64,000 bases of DNA from MGBC114844 sp910585855 (GCA_965646165.1 CBFFYP010000009.1:1-64000); one strand, 5' to 3'. Counted from the first letter of the stretch, positions 36,028 to 44,399 are shown. Notes: generated by a model not told the origin, from the letters alone. Made by a program: numbers and translations.

Positions 36028-36690
36028 ATGTTGGTGGAAATTATGAGAATCAATAAAGAGGAGATGGTAGCGGTAACAAGTCTGGATATTGCGGAAACTT
36101 TTGAAAAAGAACATAAGAGAGTTTTGCAGGATATTAGAGAATTACAATGCAGTGAAGAATTTGGACGGCTCAATTTCGTGCAGTCCTCTTATATCAATAC
36201 TCAAAACAAGAAACAGCCTATGTATCTTGTTACAAGAGATGGTTTTACTCTGTTAGTTATGGGTTATACTGGTGAAAAGGCTATGAAATTCAAGGAAGCC
36301 TATATCAAACAGTTTAATGCTATGGAAAAAGCCTTGCTTGGTAAAATGAAAGAACGTGAAAGAGGAATTGCGATCCGGCAAGCCTTGACAGAAGCGATAC
36401 AAAGGTCGGAAGAAAATGAACGGATGCACGGGCACGCTTATTCTACATACACAAATCTAGTTTATAAGTCTGTATTTGGCAAGGATGCAAAGCATTTACG
36501 GGAAGAATATGGTGTTTCCAAAAAAGAAGAATTAAGAGATTGTTTTTGTGCAGAAGAATTACAGCAAGTGCAGAAAACGGAAATGCTGGTTAGTGGATTG
36601 ATTGAGTATGGTTTTGGTTATAACGGTGTTAAGAGATTTCTTTCAGAAAGGGAAAGGGATATTTTCCTAACAGATTTTAAAATAAAGTAA
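36028..36690 (+). CDS. Rha-family phage regulatory protein
   Basis: A 220-residue protein. The N-terminal Rha domain (about 8-100) is clear: VTSLDIAETFEKEHKRVLQD, YLVTRDGFTLLVMGYTG and KFKEAYIKQFNAME. The C-terminal half is helical and charged and holds a segment like that of phage antirepressors (HAYSTYTNLVYKSVFGKD). Rha proteins interfere with phage growth or act as antirepressors. In a satellite-like element this gene could sense or disturb a helper phage, which is inference. The ribosome site GTGGAGG precedes the ATG. Confidence 0.9.
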   Translation: MLVEIMRINKEEMVAVTSLDIAETFEKEHKRVLQDIRELQCSEEFGRLNFVQSSYINTQNKKQPMYLVTRDGFTLLVMGYTGEKAMKFKEAYIKQFNAMEKALLGKMKERERGIAIRQALTEAIQRSEENERMHGHAYSTYTNLVYKSVFGKDAKHLREEYGVSKKEELRDCFCAEELQQVQKTEMLVSGLIEYGFGYNGVKRFLSERERDIFLTDFKIK

Positions 36691-36705
36691 ATGGGAGGAA
36701 ATGAA

Positions 36706-37227
36706 ATGGTAAAAAGTAGGATACATGAATGGACAGAGCCAGAAAAACTTCTGTTATTGGAAGCATGGGCAAGGGATGGTTTGACAATCGAACAAATAGC
36801 CGGGAATATGGGGATTCATAGAGATACCTTAAATGAATGGCGAAAGAAGTCTGACGTCATTTCCGCTGCCTTAAAAAAGGGAAAAGAGGTAGCAGACATT
36901 ATTGTGGAAAATGCATTATACAAAAAGGCGATCGGTTTCAAAGAAACGGTAAAAAAGCCAATGAAAATAAAGCATGTGGATTATGTGGACGGAAAAAGAA
37001 ATCGGGAATATGAGGAAATAATTGAAACGGAAGAAGAAATTTTTATCCCGCCGGATACCACAGCACAAATTTACTGGTTAAAAAATCGTAAGCCGGAACA
37101 GTGGAGGGATAAGCCAGAACAAGAGAAATCAGAGGGAGCAGCAGAGGTATTGAAAAATATGCAGGTGTTAGCAGAAGTTTTGAGGAATCCTGTACCAAAT
37201 AGGAATCTTGAGGATTACGAACAGTAA
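36706..37227 (+). CDS. Terminase small subunit-like DNA-binding protein
   Basis: A 173-residue protein resembling phage TerS. The N-terminal helix-turn-helix (about 20-50) reads ARDGLTIEQIAGNMGIHRDT then LNEWRKKSDVISAALKKGKE. The middle has VENALYKKAIGFKET with a long acidic strand pair, and the C-terminal motif DTTAQIYWLKNRKPEQWRDK is typical of Firmicute phage small terminases. The start is the ATG after GGGAGG; an earlier in-frame ATG has no ribosome site. No large terminase or capsid gene is present, so if functional it would redirect a helper phage's packaging motor. Related helix-turn-helix proteins exist outside packaging, so this is likely but not certain. Confidence 0.75.
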   Translation: MVKSRIHEWTEPEKLLLLEAWARDGLTIEQIAGNMGIHRDTLNEWRKKSDVISAALKKGKEVADIIVENALYKKAIGFKETVKKPMKIKHVDYVDGKRNREYEEIIETEEEIFIPPDTTAQIYWLKNRKPEQWRDKPEQEKSEGAAEVLKNMQVLAEVLRNPVPNRNLEDYEQ

Positions 37228-37309
37228 GGGAACGGATCGTTAATGTTTCTTTTATCTGGTAACGGAATTTATTAACACGATTATGTACATGAGAAAGGAT
37301 ATATGAGAT

Positions 37310-37576
37310 ATGGATCGATGTAATGAAAATGTAATTGAATTTTTAGAGAACCAAGAAAGAGCGACTGTAACCTTTTCACAGGGGCGGTATAAGTCCAGAA
37401 TAAGGAAATTGGCAAAAGAGTATCCAGAAGCGTGCGAGATAGTGGCAGAGAATCCAGACGGGAGCATCTATGCCCATATCCCTACTTCATGGATTAAGAT
37501 TTCACCGCCAAGACAATTTACAGAGGAGCAACGGCAGCGGATGGGGGAAAGGCTAAACGGAAATAGTCGAAAATGA
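37310..37576 (+). CDS. Small mobile-element protein, uncharacterised
   Basis: An 88-residue protein of a kind common in clostridial prophages and integrative elements: ENVIEFLENQERATVTFSQG, then RKLAKEYPEACEIVAENPDG and SIYAHIPTSWIKISPPRQF, ending in a helix (TEEQRQRMGERL). The pattern suggests a small beta-rich fold with a helical tail. The upstream ribosome site is weak (AAAGGA, 13 nt away). No function is known. Confidence 0.65.
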   Translation: MDRCNENVIEFLENQERATVTFSQGRYKSRIRKLAKEYPEACEIVAENPDGSIYAHIPTSWIKISPPRQFTEEQRQRMGERLNGNSRK

Positions 37577-37597
37577 CGGTAGTACAGGCATGAAAAG

Positions 37598-37645
37598 GGG
37601 TAAATTTGATTGAAAATGGTGTGAGGGTAGAAATAATAAGGGTAG
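37598..37645 (+). repeat. Short sequence shared with 29506-29552
   Basis: GGTAAATTTGATTGAAAATG then GTGTGAGGGTAGAAATAA, almost identical to the chromosomal copy at 29.5 kb. It may be the 3' scrap of a lost mobile gene present on both. Confidence 0.45.
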
Positions 37646-37774
37646 GGAATAAAGACGGAAATTTCATGTAAAAATGATTGAAAGAAAAATCCAAATATGT
37701 TATGATGGAATACATGGAGCAATCGTGTTGCAGGGTGGCTTGACCTCATTCTTTTTAGGATGGGGGTGATGCCT

Positions 37775-37864
37775 ATGAAAAATCAGTTTGATTTTAAGGA
37801 TTTGATGACCTTTGGTCTTTTCCTTCTGGCATTGCTTACATTCGTGTTTACGTTTTGTAAGTAG
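37775..37864 (+). CDS. Fst/Ldr-like or holin-like small hydrophobic toxin
   Basis: A 29-residue peptide, MKNQFDFKDLMTFGLFLLAL then LTFVFTFCK: a short charged start and a single membrane span. It has a strong ribosome site (GGGGGTG, 7 nt). Such peptides are toxins of type I toxin-antitoxin pairs (Fst/Ldr and the holin-like toxin family). The surrounding sequence fits: GTTGCAGGGTGG occurs before the gene (37728) and again in the downstream stem-loop CCACCCTT...GCAGGGTGG (37881-37911). This direct-repeat plus shared-terminator layout is what Fst systems use for the antisense antitoxin RNA. The RNA itself is inferred, not seen. Confidence 0.6.
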   Translation: MKNQFDFKDLMTFGLFLLALLTFVFTFCK

Positions 37865-39318
37865 TCATACATAGAAAAACCACCCTTGTATACTTGGCAG
37901 TTGCAGGGTGGTAATTCTATTTCTTGTAACGGTCAACCCCTTGTGGACGGTTGTTCCTTTTTCTGGTTTCAATATAACATATCTGGCAGCAGAACGCAAG
38001 AGTAAAACAGAAAGTTTTTGTGCGTCCGTTTTTCGGACAGACCTAGTTACAGTCAACAAACTCAAAACGGAGTTGGTTATTTTTCCTGCCGCTGCCTTTT
38101 CTTCTTACTAGGTATCTTTTTCTTAGAGTATCCCAGTCGAATCCTATTATTTTTGAAACGTTTCCATTTTCTACGTACCCCATTTTTGGGGAATGGTAAA
38201 ACCAAAATTGGCGTTACGACTTTCTGTAAGGTTTGATTTAAAATGTAACCTTGTAAAGCCGTAGCCACAAGTGGCAACGAGATTGTTAGTTATAGTACCC
38301 TTGTACGAAATTCGTTCGAAGTGCCATTTTGTTTTGAACTATCTTTATACCGCAGACAAATTGACCGAGGTTTGAAAAAACTATTGTATACCCTGATTTA
38401 GAGTATTGTTATATTTTTGTAAGGACGCCCCATTTTAGGGCATCAGCTATCGTATACCCTAATTTGAAGTATCTCTATATTTGGCAAGGGGACATTTTGT
38501 CCTTTTGCGTTATAGTATACCCTGATTTGGAGTATCTTTCTTTTTCTGAAATAGGGCTTTTCTGAATTTCGGAATTGCTTCAGGTATCCTCATTTTTGAG
38601 GAAGCCTATTTTCTGGTAATAATCTCCGCAAAAGTGTGGAAGTTATTCCGCTGCCATTTTCATGAAACCAGAGAACAACTCTTTAAGATACCCATAGAAT
38701 AAACGAAGATAGGGGAAATTTTAATTTTAAATGGATAGAGATAAATTTTATCATCTGGAAGTTTAAAACGCCTGTACAGGCAAATTACAGCTTTATATAC
38801 TGGTATATTCTGATCGCTTCCATGAAAAATGAAAAAATGGAAGGGAAATGGAGTTGATTTCTGAGAGGGTAGCAGATGGAAGAAAAAGGGAATTGTGAGG
38901 TTTTCCATAATTTTGTGGAAAATTCGACTATCACCAAGAAGAGAGTATCTATTATTCTTGGAATACCGTTAGAACGAACGGAAACGGGTTAAATCTTGAT
39001 TTTAATAGCAAAGAGGATATATTACCTCTGATACATAAAAATGCGAATTTGAGGAAAATAGAACGGTTACAGAGTAGATAGAAGATATGCTTATAAGTTT
39101 ATGATTGATTTTCTGAAACCACAATTTTGTGTTTTCTGATTTAACGCCCTTACTTTTCAGAAGATTACCCTGCTGCCTTTCCCCAGCAAGTTGGGGAATG
39201 ATTGGCAACTGTTTGGTTGAAACCTAATAAGAGAGAAAAACGATTGATTCCCTTATCAGGTTTCGGACGTGGAGTAGGGAAAGTATGGTGGTTCGGTGTA
39301 TGTGATAGGTGGACATTC
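37865..39318. other. Gene-poor, structured region of the island
   Basis: No convincing protein gene. Contents: toxin 3' stem-loop (37881-37911); a second hairpin in GGTCAACCCCTTGTGGACGG; GTCCGTTTTTCGGAC (38025-38039); and a block of three spaced repeats (38386-38537). Several CCCCATTTT-type hairpins (ACCCCATTTTTGGGG near 38177, GCCCCATTTTAGGGC near 38427) are also present. It may hold the replication origin, oriT or pac/cos-like sites, or non-coding RNAs. None could be identified. Confidence 0.5.
38386..38537 (+). repeat. Three spaced 23-bp direct repeats
   Basis: GTATACCCTGATTTAGAGTA (38386), GTATACCCTAATTTGAAGTA (38452) and GTATACCCTGATTTGGAGTA (38515), at 66 and 63 bp intervals. The spacers contain small hairpins (GCCCCATTTTAGGGC; GGGGACATTTTGTCC). 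Spacing is about six helical turns, so a protein could bind all three on one DNA face. Confidence 0.75.
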
Positions 39319-39531
39319 TTATTCTTTCTTTTGGTTGTCACGTTCTATGGTTTCATCTATGGCACGGTTGATAAATGCAGTTGCACTTTCCCCTTTACTG
39401 GCAGCGTGTTCTTGAATTGCTGTACGTTTGTCTGCTTTCATGCGTACTTTGACTTCACAAAATTTTTCCATGTATTTTTTTTGTGCCCTAATTTCGGCTT
39501 CTGTTTTTGATTTTTTTATTTTATCTGCCAT
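39319..39531 (-). CDS. Ribbon-helix-helix (Arc/MetJ-like) DNA-binding protein
   Basis: A 70-residue basic protein. The strand KVRMKADKRTAIQEHAASKG and helix SATAFINRAIDETIERD fit the ribbon-helix-helix fold used by Arc-type repressors, with a charged N-terminal extension (KIKKSKTEAEIRAQKKYMEK). The ribosome site GTGAGGT precedes the start. It is encoded against the main island operon and probably controls replication, mobilisation or its own promoter. The direct repeats at 38.4 kb are a possible target, which is inference. Confidence 0.8.
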   Translation of the reverse strand: MADKIKKSKTEAEIRAQKKYMEKFCEVKVRMKADKRTAIQEHAASKGESATAFINRAIDETIERDNQKKE

Positions 39532-39745
39532 TGTTATACCTCACTTTCTTTATTTTAGAAGTAGTGGGGAAGTTATATTAAGACATACCTTTTCCACTAT
39601 ATGTTGATTATAACATAAAAATCAATCTACGACTAGATAAAAAATGCACAAATCTACGACCAGATGTTTAGCTATTTTGTCTATTGCTATCTACGACTAG
39701 ATATGATATACTTATATCATCAAGAGAGGAAAGGAGGAAATACAG

Positions 39746-39859
39746 ATGAACAAGAAAATAGGCAAGCTGATAAAAGTGGTTCGAGCACTTACACAACTTG
39801 CCCTTGAAATTGGAACTCTCCTTGCAGTAATCAAAATGGTTATTGAGAGTATCCAATAA
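39746..39859 (+). CDS. 37-residue peptide, possibly toxin-like
   Basis: It begins MNKKIGKLIKVVRALTQLAL and ends AVIKMVIESIQ. There is an excellent ribosome site (AAAGGAGG, 8 nt). A basic amphipathic start and a moderately hydrophobic second half suggest membrane association. The downstream hairpin GGGGGAGCAATCCCC, probably its terminator, is the exact target of the IS231-like insertion. Confidence 0.5.
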   Translation: MNKKIGKLIKVVRALTQLALEIGTLLAVIKMVIESIQ

Positions 39860-39867
39860 AAGGCGGG

Positions 39868-41379
39868 GGAGCAATCCCCATACGCACCAACTTTAGGAGA
39901 ATTGACAAAGTTGCTGTCTGGGAATTTTACGTTTTTCAATAAAAGCATTTTTAACAGTTTCTAAAAAATCATGAAGAAAATATAGTTTAATTTATCTGGA
40001 AAACGTAGCATATCAGTTATAAATTCAAAAAGACGTAAGCCAAATCTCTCGGTTTCCTCCCTCCACACACTCCGATCCTGTTCGAAGATTTTCGGCAAGT
40101 GGTAGTGGACCGAAAAATCAATATCTTCCAAATATTTTTCTATCAAAAGTGGCCAAAAACAGTTTTCCGTTTAACCACACTTCACTGGATTCTTTTGTTT
40201 TGGTAGTAATATTTCCTAACCAAGCAAGGACCTAATATCGTTTAAAACACCAAGCTCTTAACCTGGCAACCGCAAACGATAAAATTTCCAGCACACTCTT
40301 CTAGCGGCGAACAATGATGCGATAAGGAAGGAAGTAATCACAAACATACCACCCTCGATGCTGTGAATTGGGTATCCTCACTATTAGGTTGTCTGTTTTT
40401 TTACTTTCTAGCCTTTTTAAACCGTTTTTCTTCGCGTTCCTATTTCTTCTTTCGTATTCTTTACTGCACAGAAAAATTCTCCAATGAAATGAAAATTTTT
40501 ATGACTATCTTGTGATTAAACGGTAAGTTCCATAGCTTTTTATCAACTAGTTTTTAACCAGTCGGAAAGGAGGATTTTTTTTCTCCTTGTTTATTGCTAA
40601 CCAAGTTAAAGGTTTTTTATTTTTATAATAAAATCTCCACCACTTTTTTAAACAATGCTCCAATGCTTGTTGAAGTTCCATAGGCACGATCTGCCTATAA
40701 TCCAAGTCTTTTTCCTGTAATTTCAAAGAATTTTTAAGGCCTTTCTCTGTCGATTGTTCTTGTTAATTTGAACTTGGTTGCAGGTTTAGAGAAAAACAAA
40801 ATCAATCCCATAATGGCAAGTGCCATGTTTTTTTTTATAGCTCCTTTTGGACAATAGTGCGGAATTGGCATCGCACACCACCATAGCAAAAAATGACAAT
40901 TAGATAGATATCTAGACTCTATGCTGTAAATTTTCTTTATAGTGGAGAATATGATTCTCATTGGAATATCATTTGTAGTAATCATCAATAAATGCAAAAT
41001 CCGGAGTCTTATCTCACATGTGGCGATCCATTTTTAACTTATCAGTTGTCAAAGAATCGACCGTGTATCATTCCTATTATTTTTTAAGATTGCACAAACT
41101 GGGGCACTGACATCGGCTCTACAAAGCGTGCACTAATTAGGTCCATAAAGGATAAGCTACGAGCACAGTTAGTACGATTAAACCAAACGGTGTTTTTATA
41201 AATTCGTTTTCTCCTAATTGCCCTTCTTATATCATAGCATTCTTTTTCATAATCTTCTTGTAAATTAAGTCATAAATTAATCTCTGGTTTATCTCCATAT
41301 GTTTCACCTCAATTTAATTATACCAGAAAACGACTTTATATGGAAGTATAATTAAGTTGGTGCGTATGGGAGCAATCCC
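39868..41379 (-). mobile_element. Degenerate IS231-like (IS4 family) insertion
   Basis: The 1490-bp element (39879-41368) is bounded by inverted repeats CATACGCACCAACTT (left) and AAGTTGGTGCGTATG (right), and flanked by an 11-bp direct repeat GGAGCAATCCC (39868-39878 and 41369-41379). The ends resemble IS231 (CATGCCCATCAACTT type), and that group is known to duplicate 10-12 bp at GGG...CCC sites. The transposase would lie on the minus strand but is broken into pieces: 40146-39961 gives KIFEQDRSVWREETERFGLR, then 40997-40734 and scraps up to 41300. It is not functional. Closest-IS identification is from memory of the ends. Confidence 0.8.
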
Positions 41380-41418
41380 CCAATGCAAATATAACAAAGT
41401 TCGTCTGTAAAATCAAGA

Positions 41419-41502
41419 TGAAAAAGGAAATTTTTCAGTTAGTAGCAGCGGTAGTATGGCTGGTTATTATTGTAACGGGATTAGTTTTATTGTTTATCTA
41501 AA
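41419..41502 (+). CDS. Possible 27-residue membrane peptide
   Basis: It begins MKKEIFQLVAAVVWLVIIVT and ends GLVLLFI. It is almost wholly hydrophobic after a short charged start. No good ribosome site precedes it, so expression is doubtful. If real, it is another small membrane peptide of the island. Confidence 0.3.
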
Positions 41503-41553
41503 AGGCAGATTATCAAATTAATCGTTCCCACTTCTGAGGAATACAAATTTCTG

Positions 41554-41664
41554 AATAGGCTATCTGAAAGCCAACCAACATGAAAAGAAAGGAAGTATCC
41601 GAATTTCGGACGGCTGATTTAAGATAGGCTGTCTGAAAGCTGACTAAATACGAAAAGAAAGGAG
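41554..41664 (+). repeat. Tandem 41-bp imperfect direct repeat upstream of the HIRAN gene
   Basis: ATAGGCTATCTGAAAGCCAA...GAAAAGAAAGGAAG (from 41554) and ATAGGCTGTCTGAAAGCTGA...GAAAAGAAAGGAG (from 41623), 69 bp apart. The second copy provides the ribosome site of the HIRAN gene, so the first is probably the start of a lost duplicate gene. Confidence 0.65.
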
Positions 41665-41674
41665 AAAAGCCGAT

Positions 41675-42112
41675 ATGAAGCAAATTACCAGAATGAGAAA
41701 AGCCGTTTGTGTTATGGCAAATGAATTGAAAAAAGCAGGGTATTCCTTATCAGATGCCTTTAAGAAAGCATGGAAGCGGGTAAAATTATCTATGACAATT
41801 CGGGCAGCAGGGACGACCTTTGGGAATCGACAGGAGCGGTTACAGTTTTTGAAGCAGTTTCCGCAAGAAGATTTGACTGTTACACTGGAAAGAGAACCAA
41901 ATAACCAATATGACAAGAACGCTGTCCGAATCGTAGTACACATTCTTTCTTTAGCGAAAAAAACAGTAATTGGATACATTCCAAAGGGATTGACAAACGA
42001 ACTGGCAAAGGTTTTGGATATGGGGATTCCGGTTAAGGTTTCCCTGATGCAGATTATCGGCGGTTACAGTTACAAAGAAACACTAGGAGCATTAATAAAT
42101 ATTAGTATTTAG
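41675..42112 (+). CDS. HIRAN-domain protein
   Basis: A 145-residue protein. A basic helical N-terminus (about 1-40: ADAFKKAWKRVKLSM-like) leads to a HIRAN domain (about 45-145): AGTTFGNRQERLQFLKQFPQ, LTVTLEREPNNQYDKNAVRI, and VIGYIPKGLTNELAKVLDMG. HIRAN domains recognise damaged or free 3' DNA ends. Stand-alone HIRAN proteins are common on Firmicute mobile elements. The AAAGGAG ribosome site is good. Its last 33 bp are repeated downstream at 42152-42184, a sign of a partial duplication. Confidence 0.85.
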   Translation: MKQITRMRKAVCVMANELKKAGYSLSDAFKKAWKRVKLSMTIRAAGTTFGNRQERLQFLKQFPQEDLTVTLEREPNNQYDKNAVRIVVHILSLAKKTVIGYIPKGLTNELAKVLDMGIPVKVSLMQIIGGYSYKETLGALINISI

Positions 42113-42343
42113 CAGAAAGGTCATGCACCCCTAAGTTGAACTTAGCCCTCTCATCATTAATAAATATTAGCATTTAGCAGAATGGAGTAATATGGCAGAA
42201 AAAATGCCCTTACCAGAAAGAAACTGATAGGGGCAGGGAAAATTAAAGTTTTGGGAGCAGGTTATATAATATGCTGCTGCTTATTGGAAAGAGGAAATGG
42301 ATCATTCTTTTTTATCTAATCTAAAACTAAAGGAGTAAAAGCT

Positions 42344-43297
42344 ATGAGTGAAGATAAACGCTTGAATGAGATTATTAGGGTAAAAAAGTGCCAAAATAAT
42401 TTTGTCATGATGGATAAAACATTTCTGGAAGATACCAGATTATCTTTTAAAGCCAAAGGGATTTTAGCGTATTTATTGAGCAAGCCGGATAATTGGAAAG
42501 TGATTGTGGGAAACCTTGTAAATAGTTCTACAGATGGTAAGAAAGCAATCTATTCCGGGTTAAAGGAATTGAAAGATTGCGGTTATTATAAAAAGATTCC
42601 TATTCGTGATGAAAACGGTAGAAAGATTATTCGGTGGGAAAGTACGATTTATGAAATTCCAGAATTGCCGGAAATATTAAAAACAGAGGAAAATAGCGGG
42701 GTTTCTCTATTTCCCCCTTTTGTACATGTAGAAAATGAAGATATACAAAACGTATTTATACAAAACGGGGAACGTAATAATAATTATATTAATAATATTA
42801 ATTATACTAAAAATAATAATCAGTCTAGTCCTGTCAGTCAGGGGAAAGAGGAAGGAAGCATCAATCCGACTGGACAGACAGACGGACAAGCACATCTGGA
42901 AGCCGTTCTTTCTGTGATTCGGGAAAACATTGACTACGAGAATTTAAAACTTGCTCACCCGGATGAAATAGATTTGGTTGACAACTTTGTGAGTGTCATG
43001 TTGGATACTCTGTTGTCAAAAAGTAAGACCATACATATTAACGGACAGGAGAAGCCAAGGGAATTAGTGAAAAGTAATTTGATGAAATTAAACTATGCGG
43101 ATATGGAGTATGCCTTGATGCGGTTTCAGGAGCAAGGGCAACGGATTAAGAAAAAGCAGCCTTATATTCTCACTACGCTGTATCATGCCAGTATGGAGCG
43201 GGCGGCACACTATGCGAATTGGGTACAAGCTGACTGGAAAGAAAACGCCCTTACCAGTATCGCAACTACTGACAAGGGCAATCACCCGCTAACGTAA
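42344..43297 (+). CDS. Replication initiator-like protein (HTH + DUF6017 type)
   Basis: A 317-residue protein of a type common on integrative elements of Clostridia. The N-terminal winged helix (about 18-110) includes FVMMDKTFLEDTRLSFKAKG, ILAYLLSKPDNWKV and GKKAIYSGLKELKDCGYYKK. A low-complexity Asn-rich linker follows (NNNYINNINYTKNNNQ, about 145-160). The C-terminal domain (about 185-310) matches the DUF6017 pattern, with MEYALMRFQEQGQRIKKKQP and YILTTLYHASMERAAHY. It probably binds the element's origin and loads replication proteins, alongside the primase. It has an AAAGGAG ribosome site. Confidence 0.85.
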   Translation: MSEDKRLNEIIRVKKCQNNFVMMDKTFLEDTRLSFKAKGILAYLLSKPDNWKVIVGNLVNSSTDGKKAIYSGLKELKDCGYYKKIPIRDENGRKIIRWESTIYEIPELPEILKTEENSGVSLFPPFVHVENEDIQNVFIQNGERNNNYINNINYTKNNNQSSPVSQGKEEGSINPTGQTDGQAHLEAVLSVIRENIDYENLKLAHPDEIDLVDNFVSVMLDTLLSKSKTIHINGQEKPRELVKSNLMKLNYADMEYALMRFQEQGQRIKKKQPYILTTLYHASMERAAHYANWVQADWKENALTSIATTDKGNHPLT

Positions 43298-43489
43298 CAA
43301 AATAACGGTATGCAGGAATTGTAACATTTCTGCTGCCGGATGTAAAGAGGGAAAATAACCAAAGGAAATAAAAGGATCATGCTGTATTTTGCCCGTATAG
43401 GCGTTTTTATACTTTAGGCAATAGAAAAATCCTCTTTTAGAATAAAATTGAAATTTGCCCTATCTACGTTTGTTGTATGGGGATTTAAA

Positions 43490-43714
43490 ATGACAGGAAA
43501 GGTTTTTGATATGGATAAGATTCAAAGATATGTGGAGCGGTTTATTGAGAAGGTAAAAGTAAATAGAAGATATGATATGAATACAATGGAATGGACAGAA
43601 CTTGTTAATTCCAATCAAAACAGATATGAAGTGATAGCTACTACTTTCCATTTCGGCTATGCAAAAGGGTATCGGGCAGCTATGGCGGAAATGAAGAAAG
43701 GTGGTAAGGCATGA
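43490..43714 (+). CDS. Uncharacterised 74-residue island protein
   Basis: A small helical protein: MTGKVFDMDKIQRYVERFIE, then RRYDMNTMEWTELVNSNQNR and a C-terminal helix FGYAKGYRAAMAEMKKG. Start taken at the ATG 43490, which has ATGGGGAT upstream; an in-frame TTG at 43448 is less likely. It overlaps the first of three related small genes by 4 bp. The C-terminal YAKGYRAA helix is common in small phage proteins. Function unknown. Confidence 0.6.
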   Translation: MTGKVFDMDKIQRYVERFIEKVKVNRRYDMNTMEWTELVNSNQNRYEVIATTFHFGYAKGYRAAMAEMKKGGKA

Positions 43715-43839
43715 GTAAAAAGGACTATATCAAGCAAATTGTAAAGATTTTGTTAAAGACAGATGATACATGGATTTTGAAACAAATTTACCGCTGTGCC
43801 GTTAATATGACAAGGGAAGGCGGTGTAGAAAGAAAATGA
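43711..43839 (+). CDS. Small LKQIY-motif protein, paralogue 1
   Basis: A 42-residue protein, MSKKDYIKQIVKILLKTDDT then WILKQIYRCAVNMTREGG and a basic tail. It overlaps both neighbours by 4 bp (ATGA at each junction). It shares the pattern hydrophobic-x3-LL-x4-D-x3-LKQI with the next two genes. Peptides with the LKQIY motif are frequent in phages and integrative elements of Clostridia; their role is unknown. Confidence 0.65.
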   Translation: MSKKDYIKQIVKILLKTDDTWILKQIYRCAVNMTREGGVERK

Positions 43840-43964
43840 ATCAGGAAGAGGACTACAAAGAAGCGATTTCACATCTGCTGGAAAATATCCATGATATACG
43901 CTTTTTGAAGCAGATATGGACAATCTTACATTTGCACAAAAAAAAGAAAGGTGATGCTGCATAA
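43836..43964 (+). CDS. Small LKQIY-motif protein, paralogue 2
   Basis: A 42-residue protein, MNQEEDYKEAISHLLENIHD then IRFLKQIWTILHLHKKKKG. It matches paralogue 1 around LL...D..-LKQI. The start overlaps the previous stop (ATGA), so it depends on coupled translation. Function unknown. Confidence 0.65.
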   Translation: MNQEEDYKEAISHLLENIHDIRFLKQIWTILHLHKKKKGDAA

Positions 43965-43966
43965 AT

Positions 43967-44113
43967 ATGGACTATAAAAAATTGATTATGGAACTTTTAC
44001 CGAAAATTAAAAATGAGAAATGGATAAAAAGAATTTACATCAGTGTTCGGGATTGTGTGAAAGAAGAGGAGGAGCAGAATGAGAAAGGAAACGATTTATT
44101 CGGTCACGATTGA
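43967..44113 (+). CDS. Small LKQIY-motif protein, paralogue 3
   Basis: A 48-residue protein, MDYKKLIMELLPKIKNEKWI then KRIYISVRDCVKEEEEQ. The pattern IMELL...KWIKRIY corresponds to the two preceding genes, with a more acidic tail. The ribosome site is AAAGGTG. Its last 35 bp overlap the next gene in another frame. Confidence 0.6.
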   Translation: MDYKKLIMELLPKIKNEKWIKRIYISVRDCVKEEEEQNEKGNDLFGHD

Positions 44114-44252
44114 TAAAGAGAACCAAATTACTTTTAAGGTGGAAAAACATGCCGATAAAGAGAAAACCGATCACTTTGAAATATGGTTTATGGTATTTGC
44201 CGGTGTGATGGTAATTGCTTTGTTTTTATTTCCTCTGTTGTTGCTTCACTGA
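44079..44252 (+). CDS. Small C-terminally anchored membrane protein
   Basis: A 57-residue protein with GAGGAGGAG just before its ATG. A polar N-terminal half (MRKETIYSVTIDKENQITFK) is followed by one C-terminal membrane span (FEIWFMVFAGVMVIALFLFP). It overlaps paralogue 3 by 35 bp. A soluble head with a tail anchor near the integrase gene; function unknown. Confidence 0.55.
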   Translation: MRKETIYSVTIDKENQITFKVEKHADKEKTDHFEIWFMVFAGVMVIALFLFPLLLLH

Positions 44253-44399
44253 GTGGCAGCAGAAAGGAAACCAGATAAGGAAAAGGGTAGTGGGTTTGCT
44301 ACTGCCCTATTCCGGGTACGCATTTTATGAGTGTCCTAGCAGGAAAAAAGGGGTGTGGTTCTGCCGCTGCCCTATCTCAAGAAGAAAGGTGATATTGTT

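Noticed and set aside
40734..40997. An 87-codon minus-strand frame as a separate gene
   Set aside because: It lies within the IS231-like element and is best explained as part of its broken transposase region.
44355..44399. The longer integrase start
   Set aside because: No ribosome site at 44355, whereas ATG 44400 follows AAAGGTGAT at good spacing.
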